Source of the DNA: Terebella lapidaria
Lineage: Eukaryota > Annelida > Polychaeta > Terebellida > Terebellidae
Direction of reading: 5' to 3'
DNA: 64,000 nucleotides
Assembly: GCA_949152475.1 (NCBI GenBank)
Contig: OX424564.1
Span: forward strand, 3,286,001-3,350,000
This document shows positions 36,101-51,100 of the stretch, piece by piece; position 1 is the stretch's first letter; each line of letters starts with the position of its first letter. The notes beneath the pieces were generated by a model that saw only the letters and a list, made by a program, of their open reading frames with translations, ran no database searches and was not told where the DNA came from. The position numbers were made by a program, and so were the translations under genes.

Positions 36101-39100
36101 ATTTGAAAATTTCTAAGTTCCAAATTTTCCATTCCCATGGCAGCAGTTTTCTTTTGATTTTGAGCAAGCCATGGGGCATCCGTTCATCCCTGTAAATTTT
36201 CATTATTCCAATCATTTTCAAGATACACACGTCAGGGTGAAGGTAGGGGTGTCCGTGTGAAGGTAAAATAAAAGATACCAGGGAACCTAGATATGGCAGG
36301 AATCGGGATACCATATTGAAACCACTTGGAGACATCAAATATTGTAAATATTATATCATCAAAATAGTCTGGGAATATCCGTCACTTAGATTAGACCAGA
36401 CAAGACCATTTTGGACTCTGTTGGGGTTCAAAACTCTAATACACACTCCGGTCTGACAGACTGTTTGCATGCTACTCGCACTGTTTACATCTGCACGTGT
36501 ATTTTATCTATCATCGATAATTCAGTTTTAAAAACTCACGACAAACTTCCTCGCAGGCCGCGAGGGTCTTGAAGCAATTGTTCCCTGAGCAGCATTGATC
36601 ATCACTGATCTTGACACAACACTTGGAGGTCGTATCATAGCGGTAGTAAGCTTCACTGTCACAGCAGGGACTCAGGTCTACTGCCTCTGTACACTCGGGA
36701 TCCAATGGCTTGTTATTGCTGTAAGGATCTGTCAGGAGACACATTTACACACAAATGGGATTAGTATTCTCTGCACGGTCTGAAAGTCCAGAGTAACCAA
36801 CATGAACTAGCATATGTTTTTATAGAACAAACCATCCATGCAGGATGTGATATACCATCAAATTTGTGATTAAATGTAAGAATCAATCTATTACCACCAA
36901 TATAGCCAAATTTTGATGATACCAATAACAAACATAAAATACAACATTTTGCAATAGAAACAAAGACCGACCAAATACTTTATCAAATGACACACTGGTG
37001 TCGTCAGGGGCAGACAGTGTGGTAAATGTAGTTGTTTCTACTGTACACCTGATGGAATTAGTATACAACTGCCCAACAACCTACGAAAATAATTTTAAAA
37101 TCCGAAACAGACCCCATGGAATAGATATATGACAAGTACATAAGTACCTAATCACAAGCCAAAAGGCTACTGAGTTGATGGTATCCTCGGGGACAGAATT
37201 AACGCCCACCAGCAGTGACACCGGCTCAGTGGTATGAATGTAAGAATCAATCTATTACCACCAATATAGCCAAATTTTTATGATACCAATACCAAACATA
37301 AAATACAACATTTTTAAATACAACAAATACAACACTACTTTAACCGCCTCTGTGGCCGAGTGGATGGGACCGGTGGCTCTTGAAGCAACGAAGCTCAGAG
37401 GCGGTAGGTGACGCGGGTTCGATCCCCGTCACCGGCACAAAGTAGGTGGAGTTTTCATCCTGGCAATGCAAAGGTTTCTCCATTCGAATGTGCTTCCCAA
37501 ATTCTAAATTGTCACCCGACGGGGGATGGGGAAGACAGGCAGAATTGCCTATCATCATGGACCGTCGTTAAACAAATCTGATTATTATTATTATTATTAT
37601 TATTATGTATACTTTATGAGTTCAAATCATATTTGAAATCAACAGATGGGTTATGTATGTAGGGTTCGGCGACCCCACGATAAAGAGGTATACCCCATTA
37701 CTTGAGTGTGGCCGAATGTCTTATAAATCCGCCAACACGGCAGCATCATAACCGTGGTGTCACTACTCGCGCACACCACGTCATAACGCTACATGTATGT
37801 TGTAGACAAACTTCCATACGGATCATGAGGACTGCATATAAATATACGCACATACTGTCTCATTATTCAGCATTTGTCTCGACAGAGCAGTATCACCGCG
37901 ATATTATCTGTAATTTTAAGCATTTGCCAAGTTATTAAGTATCCCTTGGTTCCCTGTTAGATGCAATATGAACTGATAAACATAATTTACCCCCATTAAT
38001 CAGATCGGTCCGTTCCTCATATTATTTGATTGGATGTTCAGAGTTCGAATTTGGTGTATTTTCCAGTTTTGAGCCGTTGATTTCTGTACGTCGTGACACG
38101 GAAAATGTCATGAATAACTTTTTTTCTGGTATCATTTTCCTTATTCTGATTAGTCAAATCTATTACAATTATCTTCTCCAAAAATACAAATTAAATCGCA
38201 TAATGCTTGATCACGACATTCCCTGATTGCCATGAACAGCATGCAATGTTCGATGTAATGCACACCTGTCACCGGTGCCTTGATTTTTCACACCGTCTGA
38301 GGTATGTGCAAGCAAAGCATCATCAAGACTATGAAACATGGATTATTTGTTCACCGTTGTAAAGTGGTCTTTTTAGAAAAATATAGATCTTGTCATACAT
38401 TTCTGCACAAACAAGATATATACAAACAGAACATGTTACTAGCTTGTCCAACAACAGTGCTTTTCTCAGTGATTCCATTTCTGGTTTGTAGTAGAGACCG
38501 TTTTAATATGTTAACACAACACAACAGCCAATTTTAGCTGAAAAATGTACACATTGACCCCTGTAGACAGAACGCTTTTGCGATGAGCTTTGACTGATAG
38601 CATCAGGAGCTACTGACTCACATTCGCACTTGAAGATGCATTCTTTCTTGGTGTCAAACACATTGGTGTCCTTGCAGCAGCTGGCGTCCTCTGGGTACTC
38701 GACACAGAGACATTTGACTTGGTCGTAGTACCACCTCCAGCAGGCGCGAGCCCAGGTGTTCGGCATCATGCTGCAGTCCTGACCATCTGAGGAGGGAAAG
38801 CATAAACATTGTTCACTGCAGATAAGCCTCACTACACAAAACATTCAATCCAACGGGATGAAAGGCCGCTCCATGACCAGAGACCATTCATATTACTATC
38901 CCCGCGTTTGATAACCACATGTATGCATCGATAATTTGAAAAAAAATCAAAACCTTTGATAAACCAAATCAAGTGAAACCACAGATTACAATAGGAGTGA
39001 TCAGAAACAACCATTTGAAACTTCGTGTATCGATCGGCCTAATACGAGTAGTAACAGATTTTGATGAAGTTATAATCCACTTTTAAGCAAACGCACGTTG

Positions 39101-42100
39101 GAGATGGAACCAACAAATGCCGTCATCAAACAGAGGCAGTCTTCACAACATAGTTTATTTATAGTACGAACCGGTTGGATGTAGCATACAGCACAGCCGC
39201 AAAAAATTCCCCCAAAGGTGAAGTGAATCGTCAATAATGACGATACCCAACAACGTGAGCACAAGCTCTGTTTAACATCATAACGTGGTTTTTGGTCTGA
39301 TGCTGCCATTTTTGGGGTTGACTAAGAATTCACAGTCTGTAAATTACCAAACGCGCGAATCTCGTCCAAATCACATCCCAAAAGGTGAGAGCTGACACAG
39401 ATGAATGGCCCGCAGACGATCCATAAAACAAACAGCTTTAAACAAACAATTTTGAAATCGCAAACAAATCCTCGAAATGCATACTAAGTACATTAAACTC
39501 CAACGATTACGATGTTATTCTCGTGAATATATATTCAACGTCCACCAGTTGAGACACGGCTCAGTGGCTGAAATGTACATAAATCGACCAAAGGCATAAC
39601 ATCATGACGATGACAAAGGGTAGGCAGAAAAAGTTATCGAATTGATTCAGAGCTTGACCACGTATTCAATAGATCATGATAGAATAAAATGAAGAAAATA
39701 GCGAACAGAATGATATGACGACATATCACCTCCCTAAAGTCATCGAGAAACACACTTGATTCACAGAAGAAATACTTCAATAGATCATACTGGAACCCAT
39801 TTAAAATGAAACTTCAAAAACTTCCACAATGCATATCGCATATCAACAATAATTACACAAAATCAATGTGGATCCAGTCATAACCAATTATGCATTGATT
39901 TACGAAAGGCCAATATATCCTTCAAATTATTTACGAAGCTGGAAAAAAACAACTAGTTTTCAATATGAATGAAAATACGATTGATTGTACCTTTGCTGCT
40001 TGATGAAGAGGAGATTCTGGACTTTCTGCTGTTTCTGCTCGAGCCAGATGAGGAAGTTCTGGAGTTCCTTGAATTTCTGGAGTTGCGGGATGAGGAATCC
40101 CTGCTGTTTCTAGAGCTTCGAGAATTTCTGGAGTTTCGGCTCCTGCTATTCGCTGAGTTCCTTGAATTTCTGGAGTTGCGAGATGAGGAATCCCTGCTGT
40201 TTCTAGAGCTCCGGGAATCCCTGGAGTTGCGGCTCCTGCTGTTCCTCGAGTTCAGGGAATTTCTGGAGCTGCTGGATGAGGAATTCCTACTATTTCTGGA
40301 GTTCCGGGAGTTTCTGCTGGCTCTGGATTTGCGTGATGAAGAAGTTCTGCTGTTGGATGATGAAGAACTTGAACTGTCATCCCCTCCAGCTGTAACAATA
40401 GTGTTATTCCAATGAGGATCAGAATAGCAGAATATGTTTGAGTCAAACTTGTAGCATCTCGACACTTACAACTTTTACATTTACGTCCACATAATCATGA
40501 CACTTGAAGGCTGATAACTTACGACAAGCTCCCTCGCAGGCCGCGAGGCTCTCGAAGCAATTGTTCCCTGAGCAGCATTGATCATCGCTGATCTTGACAC
40601 AACACTTGGAGGTCGTATCATAGCGGTAGTAAGCTTCACTGTCACAGCAGGGACTCAGGTCTACCCCCTCTGTACACTCGGGATCCAATGGCTCGTTACT
40701 AGTGTGTTGGTCTGTAAGCATGTCGAATGTACCCCATGGTAAAAGATAGGGAGGCACCACGTGCTTATCCCTAGTGTAAATGAATTCATTGTAATTTCTC
40801 ATCGATGAGTACTCACGCTTTACAGCCGTATTAATACTGGAATATTGTTCAAGTGAATTGCTGCATATTATTTCTTACATTGACATGTCAAAAACTCACA
40901 TTCACATTTGCTGAGACAGTCATTCTTGGTGTCAAACACATTGGTGTCCTTGCAGCAGCTGGCCGCCTCTGGGTACTCAACACAAAGGCATTCCACTTTG
41001 TCGTAGTACCACCTCCAGCAGGTGCGAGCCCAGGTGTCCGGCAGCTTGCTGCAGTCATGGCCAGCTTGTGGGTATATTAGTACGGTAGTTAAATAGTTTT
41101 ATATATACCGACATTAAAAAGAAACATTTATAGCAGCAATGTGCAGTGGTTAGAACTCACAGCAAACAACCTAGCATAAATCGCTTGAGAAGTGAATAAA
41201 TTCAAAAGCCCGGTCGTCTTCGCACGTCAAAGGGCACACACTCACCTATCCTGCATCTAATATTTTTTTACAAATAATTCTCCACTGAATCACGTGTATT
41301 AATATTACAGGTAATGTTATCTCCAATGGGGTTTTATATTATAAAATAACTGATGCAAATTGATTACGAACTGCACGGCTAGCAGTTGCTCTTGAAACCA
41401 CGATATATAAATCCACTTCACATCGATAAATGCAAGACATTCCATAGACATCACCCGTATTTGAAGTATATATATATACAAATATATATATGTATGGCGT
41501 ACTGGTGTCTCAACTATTTTGCAGAGCTATCCTCATTGAAATTCTGACTGTCTTGAAGACTTCGTGGTAGATGTTAAGATTATGGATGGACAACTTACTC
41601 ATCAGGGGAAATGTTCACTTTTGGTTCTTGTGAGGTCCGTGGGTCCGTTTGTAAACATTATCTCCCATGCTTAGTGGACTCGTTTTATGTGTTCTGTGGA
41701 CGTGTGTGGTAACTAAATACTTCTGCTAGAGCCATATTATCTCATAGCTATGAACCAGACCAATTAATCTAGATCTGTTATTTTACAGAGGTGTGAAACG
41801 TACCTACTTACAACAGATAATCAGTTTGGTTTCAAGAATGGTCACCCAACTGATCAGTGCATCTATGTTTTCTGTGTTTGTAACATTTCTAGATACTTCA
41901 AAGGCATTCGATAGAGTTAATTACTGGGTTTTATTTGAAAAACTAACATTCATGGGAATGTTCCTCTTTTTATCGACAAATTGTTGACTTACTGGTATTG
42001 TGCACAACAAATGTGTGTACAGTGGGGGCGCACAACATCAGAGACATTCACTGTAACAAATATACAGGGTGGTATTTTATCTCCAAAATTGTTTGCTGTC

Positions 42101-45100
42101 TACATGGATGACTTGTTGTTTTGAATAGTTCTGATGTTGGTGCTGTCATCGGTGGCCGAATGGTGAATCATCAACTTTATGCAGATGACGTGTGCCTAAT
42201 TATTTCATCTTCAGCTGCTATGCAAAGACTTAGATGTATGCAGTCAGTATGCATCAGCACATGACCTGATATTTGATATAGATAAAAAAAAGATGGAACT
42301 GAACCTATGTGTGTCGACCAGTGTGAATATCTTTGGATTATCATTTATGGGAACTCAATGATGTAGAAAGACAATTGAGAAAGTTACAAGCTAACGCAAA
42401 TATACTAATTCGTAAATTCACTCATTGTTCAACAGATGTTCAAGTTACGCTTTTCAAGTCCTACTGCACAAACATGTATTGTCCACAATTTTATAGAGCA
42501 TCAAAAACTGCTATGAACAAACGTAGGATTAGTTACAATAATAGCTTGAGGAAATTGCTGATATTACCTAAGAACAATAGTGCAAGTAAAATGTTTGTAT
42601 GTCTAGGTGTGAAATCATTTGGTGAAGTATTGAGAGGTATTATCCTAGGTTTTATGGAAAGGATAAACCAAAGTAACAATTTGATTATACGCAGTATTGT
42701 ACATTCACAGAGTAACCAATCTGCTTTAAGGCACTGGTGGAACAGCATTCTAAATGTGTAGTACTCAACTGCTTGGTTTGATAGTCAATGTCATTTGTCA
42801 TATATATGTGGCGATTTTGCCCTAAGATCGCGGCAGGTGATTGTAAAACTACATGCCATTTATGTGGCCTTTTCTGTCTTGGCCTTGTTTTGACACGCTC
42901 CGTTCGAGCGGGCGTTGCTACGGCGACGCATTGTAATTTACGTTATCCAGTAAACTATAACAATGGTTTGATTACGCTTCGCGTGCAGCCTCTAGTTTCT
43001 GGTGTATTATATATACACTGGAAACGACTCGGTCGAGGAGATTGTCCAAGGTCGGGTGACAGGCTGCACTCGAAGCTCGCCATGAGCTTTGAGTTCCCTG
43101 GTCATGAGTAGTGGGCTCTTAGAGCCCTGGGGACGATTTTCATAGGGGGGCCCGGGCTGGGATAGACAAGTTGCTGACTCGGGGGCGCAAGCCCTGTGGA
43201 TCGCCAGTTCTCTCCCTTCCCGGGACGATGTGACATAGGCTCTGGCCAGTTCGTCGGACTGTACGGGGTTCCGTCCCCGAGGCAGACCGCAGCTCGCCAG
43301 GCCCCTCCAGTTAACACCGTGGTGATGAACCAGTTTCTGAACGGTGTCCGTAGGCCTGGGCGTGTCGGGTGGGCTGTTACCTGGTTACCGTAAATGCTAG
43401 AGTGGTTACCGTGTCCGCAGTGACCTCCGGTGAGCGGCACCGCCGCAAGGATCCTTAATAGCGGATGCGCGTCCGCAAGGACTCGCGGTGAGAGGACTAT
43501 CCTCGAGGATCCCGGAGCGGACGATAGTCAATAACTTTACATTGGTGCCGTGACCAGGATCAGTCCGACAGCGTTCCATTGCAGCCTAAAGTCACAGTGT
43601 CGTTAGCCTCCTTCGTCCCTGGGGATCGCCCGCTCCTCAAGGACAACTCAATCGGAAGATGACAAAGGAGAGAGATAAGAAAGAGAAAAACAATGAACCC
43701 AAGGGGAGGGAAATGGGTGGTAACGTCGCGGACCGCACCCGGTCGAGCGACGAACGCCGTGAGACATCTTCGGGTGACTCCGGCGGTAGTAAGGTACGCG
43801 AGGAGACCTCCGTAGACAGAACCCAGTCTGCGGAGTCGACTCCGGCGTCCCTGACTCTGTCTCCGGACGTAGAGTCGGGCCCCGCGGGGCCGCAACCGAT
43901 GTTGCCATCAGGGCCTAGCCCTGATCCGTTAGACGCAGTAGGTGGAGCTGGAAACGGCTTTACACCGCGCCCGCCTAAGTCCGGACGGGGGTCGTGGCAG
44001 GTGACACTCTTTCATGGGACATCTCCGGATGTCCGGGATCGAGTGGACGCTGGCGCGAGCACCTCCGGACAAGCGGACCAACGGTACTGGATGCCATCTC
44101 CGGCCAGAGGAGCTCCTGCGAGGGCTCCCGGCGGGGATTCCAGGCGGTCCGCATCAGGCAGAATGGACCAGCTCACTAATACCCTAAGTGCGCTGGCTCC
44201 TTTAGGGCATTATGACCGCGCCCGGTCGCCCCATCAGGGACGATCAGACCGGCGGAACCGTTCACCCTCTCCGCAGTCACAAGGCAACTCGGGGCCTTTG
44301 ACGGAGAGGGAGAGGTGGCTGATATCCGAGGCGCTTGAACAGTTCAAGCAGAATCAGCCGCCTCCGAGCGTCGATCCGTCGGCCGTTTTTAGTCTGGGGA
44401 TGACTGGGCCCATGGCCCCTCCCCAAGTCCTACCGAGCCTGCAGGCGCCAGTGGCCCCCGCAACGGGATCCGCGCTTGCTCCGCGGCTCGGAGGCACCAC
44501 GTTGGCAACTGCGTCGACCGTCCCAACGGTTGGAGCGCAAGCCGCGTGGGCGACTTACCCTGGCGCACAAAGTGTGTCGGACGGGCAGTGGCAACAGGTG
44601 GCTTCGGCCCCGAGCTATGCTAGCTTTGCCGCCCCATCTGGAGCCTACCCAGTAGGTTCGATGGGAGCCCCGCCCGCACCCAGCCAGGGTGGGTTTTTAG
44701 CGGGAATGACCCCGGCGGCGAGCGTGAGCTTTCCTGCTCCTATGTCCGCGGCGTCGATGTTTGCTCCGGCAGACTCCGCCACAGGCACGGGTAGCTCGCG
44801 GGCCTTGCCGCTTTACACGGACGACCCCGGAGCCGGAACTGCACGTCGGGCGCGCAACAAACATGATGACGGGCCCGACCACTCTTCGTGGCGGAAAAGG
44901 TTTAACGGGGATAACGCCGACTTGGAAGACTACCTACTCCAAGTGCGGCGGACCGCCGTGTACGAAGGATGGACCCAGCAGGAAGCTGGGCATGTCCTCG
45001 CGGGGAGCTTGGAAGGAAAAGCTCTCCGCGTTATGCAGTGTTTGCCGGTGGGAACAGTAACCTTCGGCGAGGTTGCCTGTCAACTTCGCTTGCTGTTCAC

Positions 45101-48100
45101 GCCGACTACCAACAGGCGGCAGTTTGAACGGGAGTTCAAAGCGCGAACCCGCCTACCGACTGAGTCCGTGACAGACTATGCGTTTAACCTGCGCATACTC
45201 GGCCGGAGAGCTTATCCGGACATGGACGCCAGGCAGTTTGAGACGATGCTGATCGATCAGTTCATCGATGGCCAGCCTTACCACTTATCATACGGGCTGG
45301 CCACCCATGAAAAGCGATCGATGGAGGAGGCGATTTACTCCGCACTTGCGCTAGAGGTAGCTGTCCGCCCTAGACAGTTGCCTCCGGCCCCGGCTCCGGC
45401 CTTGGCTGTTCCCGCGCAGGTAGGCGACCCCTCCTCCGGCCAAGGCATCGCAGGTAGCCCCGTGGCAGGACCCGGTCGTCCGGGAACCCGCCAGGGAACC
45501 TACCCCGCAGTGGGTTAGTGCGCCAGCACCCTCCACAGGGATGCCCGCACATGTGGCACCAGTCGCCGCGCCGTGCTCGTCCTCGGACGAGTGCGACATG
45601 GAGGAATACGATTTCGGTGCCGCGCAGATGATTGCGCACTGCGCCGGGATCAAGCTCCGGGACCCGTAGAATGTTGCGCGTTCACCTCCGGACCAGCCCA
45701 GAACCGTCCCTGTTACTTCTGCGGAAAGCAGGGACACTTTTGGCTGAAGTGTCCAGAGTTGTTGGATACCAGGGAGCCCTCCCTGGCCCGCAATGGAGAA
45801 ATTCCTTCCAGTCTGGTCCTCCGGGACAGCAAGGTCGGAACCCGCGGCAGGGAAACTAGATCCGGATGTGGTGGCGATTAATACTACGTCCGGGGACAGT
45901 TGTTCCGTGGCATCAGATGCCGCCCCACCCGCTGATGGGCAGGACGAACCTCAAGTTGATATGACTTCTCCGGAAGTAGTCCTTGGGGATCAGTCTGTGA
46001 GGACTCCGTAGATGAGCCCAGCGCGTGCGAACGGTATCGCCCTACCTGCGCACTGGTGAGGGACCCCTGCTGGTACCTGCCCCTGTCCTTCGGACAGGAG
46101 CCGGTCCGGTTCCTCGTGGACTCTGGCTCGGAGGTGACCCTCGTTGCCGCAGGAACGTTTAGGAAGGAGCCCGCGCTCCGCAACCTTGAGTTGCGGGATC
46201 CCGGACCCTACAAGCTCTACTGAGCGGGTGACAACTGCATCCGTACCCACGGTATCATCGACCTGCCTATTACCCTTGGGGACAAGGTGTATCTGACAGA
46301 GGCAATCGTTGCGGATATCGGAGCGGCCGGGATTATTGGGATGAATTTTCTACGGGTCCACCGGGTGATCGCCAACTTTAGTGCGGGCGAATTCCGGATG
46401 GGAGAGGACACAGGGATGGCTCCATTCCAGCAAGCCGCGGATTCGTCCTCAGACTCGGAATTGGACGTCCCGGGGAGACCGCAGGCCGCCGCCCCCTCTA
46501 ACAACACGGCGGCCGGAGCGTATAGGGCTCATCTCCGCGCGCAGAGCCGCCGATATCGGCGAGGGCGTCCCGCATATGAACTGGAGGTGCGGCTCAGCTC
46601 CAGCGAGTCCTCCTCGAGTCCAGCGGTGTACTCCTCTTGGGTGCCCTCGTCCTCTGGCGAGTCTGAGTATGAGCGGTCCTTGCCCCCTGTGGTAATGGCC
46701 GCTGCGGCGCAGCCGGACGCGGCAGATGAGGAGCCTAATTACTTGGGTGGCTACTCTCCGGCGCAGATAGCTGCGAAGCAGAGAGCTGACAGTGCTCTGG
46801 CACCAGTAATCACAGCCCTTGAGGCCGGCCAGAAACCCTCTAAGGATGAGCGGAAAACCTACAGGGAGGAGACTTTGTATCTAGTATCCCAGTGGGAAAC
46901 ACTCTCGTTGAGGGATGGCCTCTTGTACCGGCGCTATGAGCCACCGACCCCACTGCCTCCAATAGGGCAGTTGGTGCTTCCGGCGGAGCTGCAGAAAGAA
47001 GTACTCCACCAGTTGCATGACCTCCGGTTGAGCGGTCACCTGGGAATCCGGAGGACCGTCCATAGGCTACAACAGCGCTTTCATTGGCCTGGTAGCAGCT
47101 TGGACGTGCAACGGTGGAGCGCAGCCTGCCCTCGGTGTCAAGCTCGTAAAGGAGTTCCGGCTCCTGGCCGCCACCCCTTAACCACGGTTAAGGCGGGCGC
47201 GCCGTTTGATCGGATAGCTTTGGATATACTGGATACCCATCGGGTCACCCCGCGCGGTTTCCGGTACATCCTGGTGATTTCCGACTATTTCACCAAATAT
47301 ACCGATGCCTACCCACTGCGCTGCTAGACTGCGGACGAGGTAGCACGGTTGCTGGTGAATAGATGGGTGGTGTACCATGGGGTACCTAAGCAGGTACATT
47401 CAGATCAGGGCACGCAATTTGAGAGCAACCTGTTCCGGAACCTAGCACAGATGCTAGGCAGTACCAAGGTGCAGACCACCCCCTACAGGCCCCAGTCTGA
47501 TGGCCAGGTCGAACGCTTCAATCGATCGGTCCTCAATATGCTGGCGGCCTTTGTGAACGATCGTGCGAATGATTGGGATGACCACCTCCCGTATATCTTA
47601 ATGGCGTACAGGTCGTCGGTCCACTCTTCGACCGGAGTTACTCCGCACGCGATGTTGTACGGCCGGGAACTAAATCTGCCCATGGATATTATGTATCCAA
47701 CTGCGGCAGAGACCGGCGCAGTACCCCAGTGCGGTCCGGAGTACGTGGAGTGGGGAACACCCATGATTTCGCGCGCGCGCGCCTGGACAAGTCTGCTATC
47801 CGGCAGAAGCGAGGCTATGACGCCCATGCTAAGGGTAGGCCCGCTTTTGCGGAAGGAGACAAGGTGCGCTACTATTATCCGCCGCTTAAGCAAGGTAATA
47901 AATTTGCTAAGCCGTGGATAGGCCTGTTTACAGTGCTTAAACTGGTTACGGACGTGGACTACCGGATCCGGAGGGACTCCGACCCGGATCGGGTTCTGGT
48001 GGTTCACATTGATAACCAGAAGAAGTACGAGAGCCCGCTTGTCATGGATCCGCTCGTTCAAGATGCGGAACCGGATGATGCTCCTTTACTGGATCCGTCC

Positions 48101-51100
48101 GGTCAGCATCCGCGGATGCGTCCCGGGGACCACGTGCGCCGTCCCGGTATGGGTGGGAATAACATTCCGCCCATGCGGATGCGTCTGCGGTACCCGTCTA
48201 TCACACTAAGGACGGGTTTTAGGTCGTTCCGTGAGAGTCCGCACGACTTACCCACGCGGGTGGCTACTTTGTGGCTATCTCCGGGGTTGAGGTCCGCGGA
48301 TACTTTCATGTCGTAACGCCGCCGCTCCGCATCCGCCCTCCCGTAGTTTTCAGCGCTAGTGATGTGCGGCAACCCTATCCGCATCAGTTCGCCTGTAGTC
48401 CGGCGTAGTTAACACAGCGGCTACGTTGGCCGGACGACTTTTGTGGATCTGCCGGACGCCCCTGGTCCCGGAACAGCCTCTTAAGTGGCCAGACTGAGGT
48501 TGGGATTTACGTCCGCTATGGGAGAAGCGCCTTCCCACGGATTTGGGGAACTGGCTTTGGACGCGGTGATAGTGTCCGCACGTGAAGACTGACGTCCGCG
48601 GTTCGTCCGCGCGAATCGTCCGGCGTCCGGGACGCTTTAAGATGATACACTTCGGTGTAGTTATCCCCCGTGCGCCATTACTATAATTAAGGTTATAGTA
48701 AGTTTAGGTTTCTAACGGCAGGAAACCGACTTTCCATTATGATAATGGAGCGGTTGTTAAGTCCGCGTGTGCGGACCAGCCGCGGCGGCGGGTGACGCTC
48801 ATTCTCGTCCGGATCGTACCTTATAATACGCGGTCCGGCCGGAATGACCGGAACCCCGGCCTCCTTCTAAGAAGGGGGTCATATATTACATGCGCAACAC
48901 TTGTGGTGGATTTTAATTCCAATATCATATTCATTGGATAAGGGCAATACGCCATTCTATGGTAGGCGTCCGGCCTGGACTCCGTCCGCAGGCAGCTCCG
49001 GACGTCCGCCGGCTATTGCTTTCACCATCTTTGGGCGCCTCTAGATTGATCGCCGGCATGAAGGGTTCGCCCCCTACCATTGAAGTTATGGCCCATGCCG
49101 GCTTCGCGTCTAATCTATTGGCTCCGCGCTCCGGTAGTCGTTTGAGGAGGCTCTGGGTTGGACCGGGCACCGCTCCGTGGCCGGGCTGTACGTCGGGGTT
49201 GCTAGTGGGCGTCTAGCTAACGCCCATAGGGCGCCCGATTGTCGGTCCGGACGTCATGGGTATGTCCGATCGCCTTGTAAGCGTACCAGCGGCTATGGGG
49301 AGTGATTTTGTTTATTTTCCATCTCATTTATTATTTATGGGAGGAATATAAGCCACAAGTGTGCGGCATGTCTCTGGAGAATTCTGTTCTTGCCCATTTA
49401 ATGACACAAAGTGAGACAAGTATGTGAAATTTCCTTTCCGGTGCAATAGAGAGTAAGAAATCGGGAGATTTCTGCTTTCGCTAGAGGGGTGTAAGGGATT
49501 GCGCTAATTTTGACAGTGACGGATTGCTGTGATATTTGAAAAGACTGGAGAACGGCAATTTATTGTTGTTTTCGTCTGACATATTCGTAACAACCACAAA
49601 GTAATGGTTACTGTCAATTTTATGCCCAATTTCTACCTTGCTGGGGTGATTAATTTTACGTCATTTACCGCCGGTGCGGACGCAAAAGCGATTGACTAAT
49701 CTTAATTACTGAAGTTATTTGCAAGGTCCCCCGGGATAGAAATTTATTTTCTACCCGTATACATGGTTTGATTTGGAGTCACCGGAGGGAAATGACTGCC
49801 TCCGCATGAGTTTTATGGTGTTTGTATGTTGGTCTGGCAGTGTGTCAGTATGACCGGGGACAGAGTTTTGCAGCGGCAACGCATGCATTGCTGTGCGTGT
49901 AGTATAGCTGTCATCATTTGTTACATGTATATATATGTAAAAATGTCGTACCCGGATTATTTGTTAATCTCCAGATGTTTGGCGCATGTGTTTTGTGCCA
50001 CTCGCATTTCGTCCGCTGCTGCGGCGCTGGATCCCGCGGGATCCGCGTGGCCGGTGTTCGAGATGCGGATAATTTTTGCCAGTTGTACTCCCCATGCGGG
50101 CGGTGCTGGAGATGTGCGGGCGGGCGGGCGGGCGGCTGCATGTACGTGCGGACGTCCGTCCATCTGCGTGTCTTTACACTGGCCTGTGCGGGTTGTAGTA
50201 TACAGATACTGGCAGTCGATGCGGCTTGCTACTGCGGCTCCGCCCTGCCTCAGATCCGTTCTGCGGATTTTTAGAGGTAACACTTTTTAGAGGTACTACC
50301 ACTTTTGATCAATCGGTGTGTCGTTTTACAAAATTTCTAAATTTAAAGTTTAACCTTAAAGATATTCCAAAGACTCGACACACCGTCCTTTTATAATGGA
50401 TGACCTTCCAAGGTCATCACACGGTTTTGGACCACCTCGGTCAAAATTTTAGCTTGTTTATGAGGGTTTATTCAAAATTGCAAAGCGCGTTATAGTTTAC
50501 TCCGTAAGTCCGGGGTAGTTTCCCATTCTTCCAAAAGGGACTCTTAAAGTCCTAGTGTTTTGCGCCGTGATACTTCCGGGCGTTGCCATCTTGCCTTCTT
50601 CCGGCCCCGTCATCAGAAGCCTTCGTCGGGTTTCGATCATTTTGGGCGCGGGCGGAACATTTTGGGGACCAACATTGTAAGAAGGGGGTAATGTGGCGAT
50701 TTTGCCCTAAGATCGCGGCAGGTGATTGTAAAACTACATGCCATTTATGTGGCCTTTTCTGTCTTGGCCTTGTTTTGACACCCTCCGTTCGAGCGGGCGT
50801 TGCTACGGCGACGCATTGTAATTTACGTTATCCAGTAAACTATAACAATGGTTTGATTACGCTTCGCGTGCAGCCTCTAGTTTCTGGTGTATTATATATA
50901 CACTGGAAGCGACTTTGTCGAGGAGATTGTCCAAGGTCGGGTGACAGGCTGCACTCGAAGCTCGCCATGAGCTTTGAGTTCCCTGGTCATGAGTAGTGGG
51001 CTCTTAGAGCCCTGGGGATGATTTCCATAGGGGGGCCCGGGCTGGGAGAGACAAGTTGCTGACTCGGGGGCGCAAGCTCTGTGGATCGCCAGTTCTACCC

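Noticed and set aside
37343-37435. A tRNA-Ser gene
   Set aside because: It continues into a SINE body with an (ATT)n tail, so it is a retroposed tRNA head.
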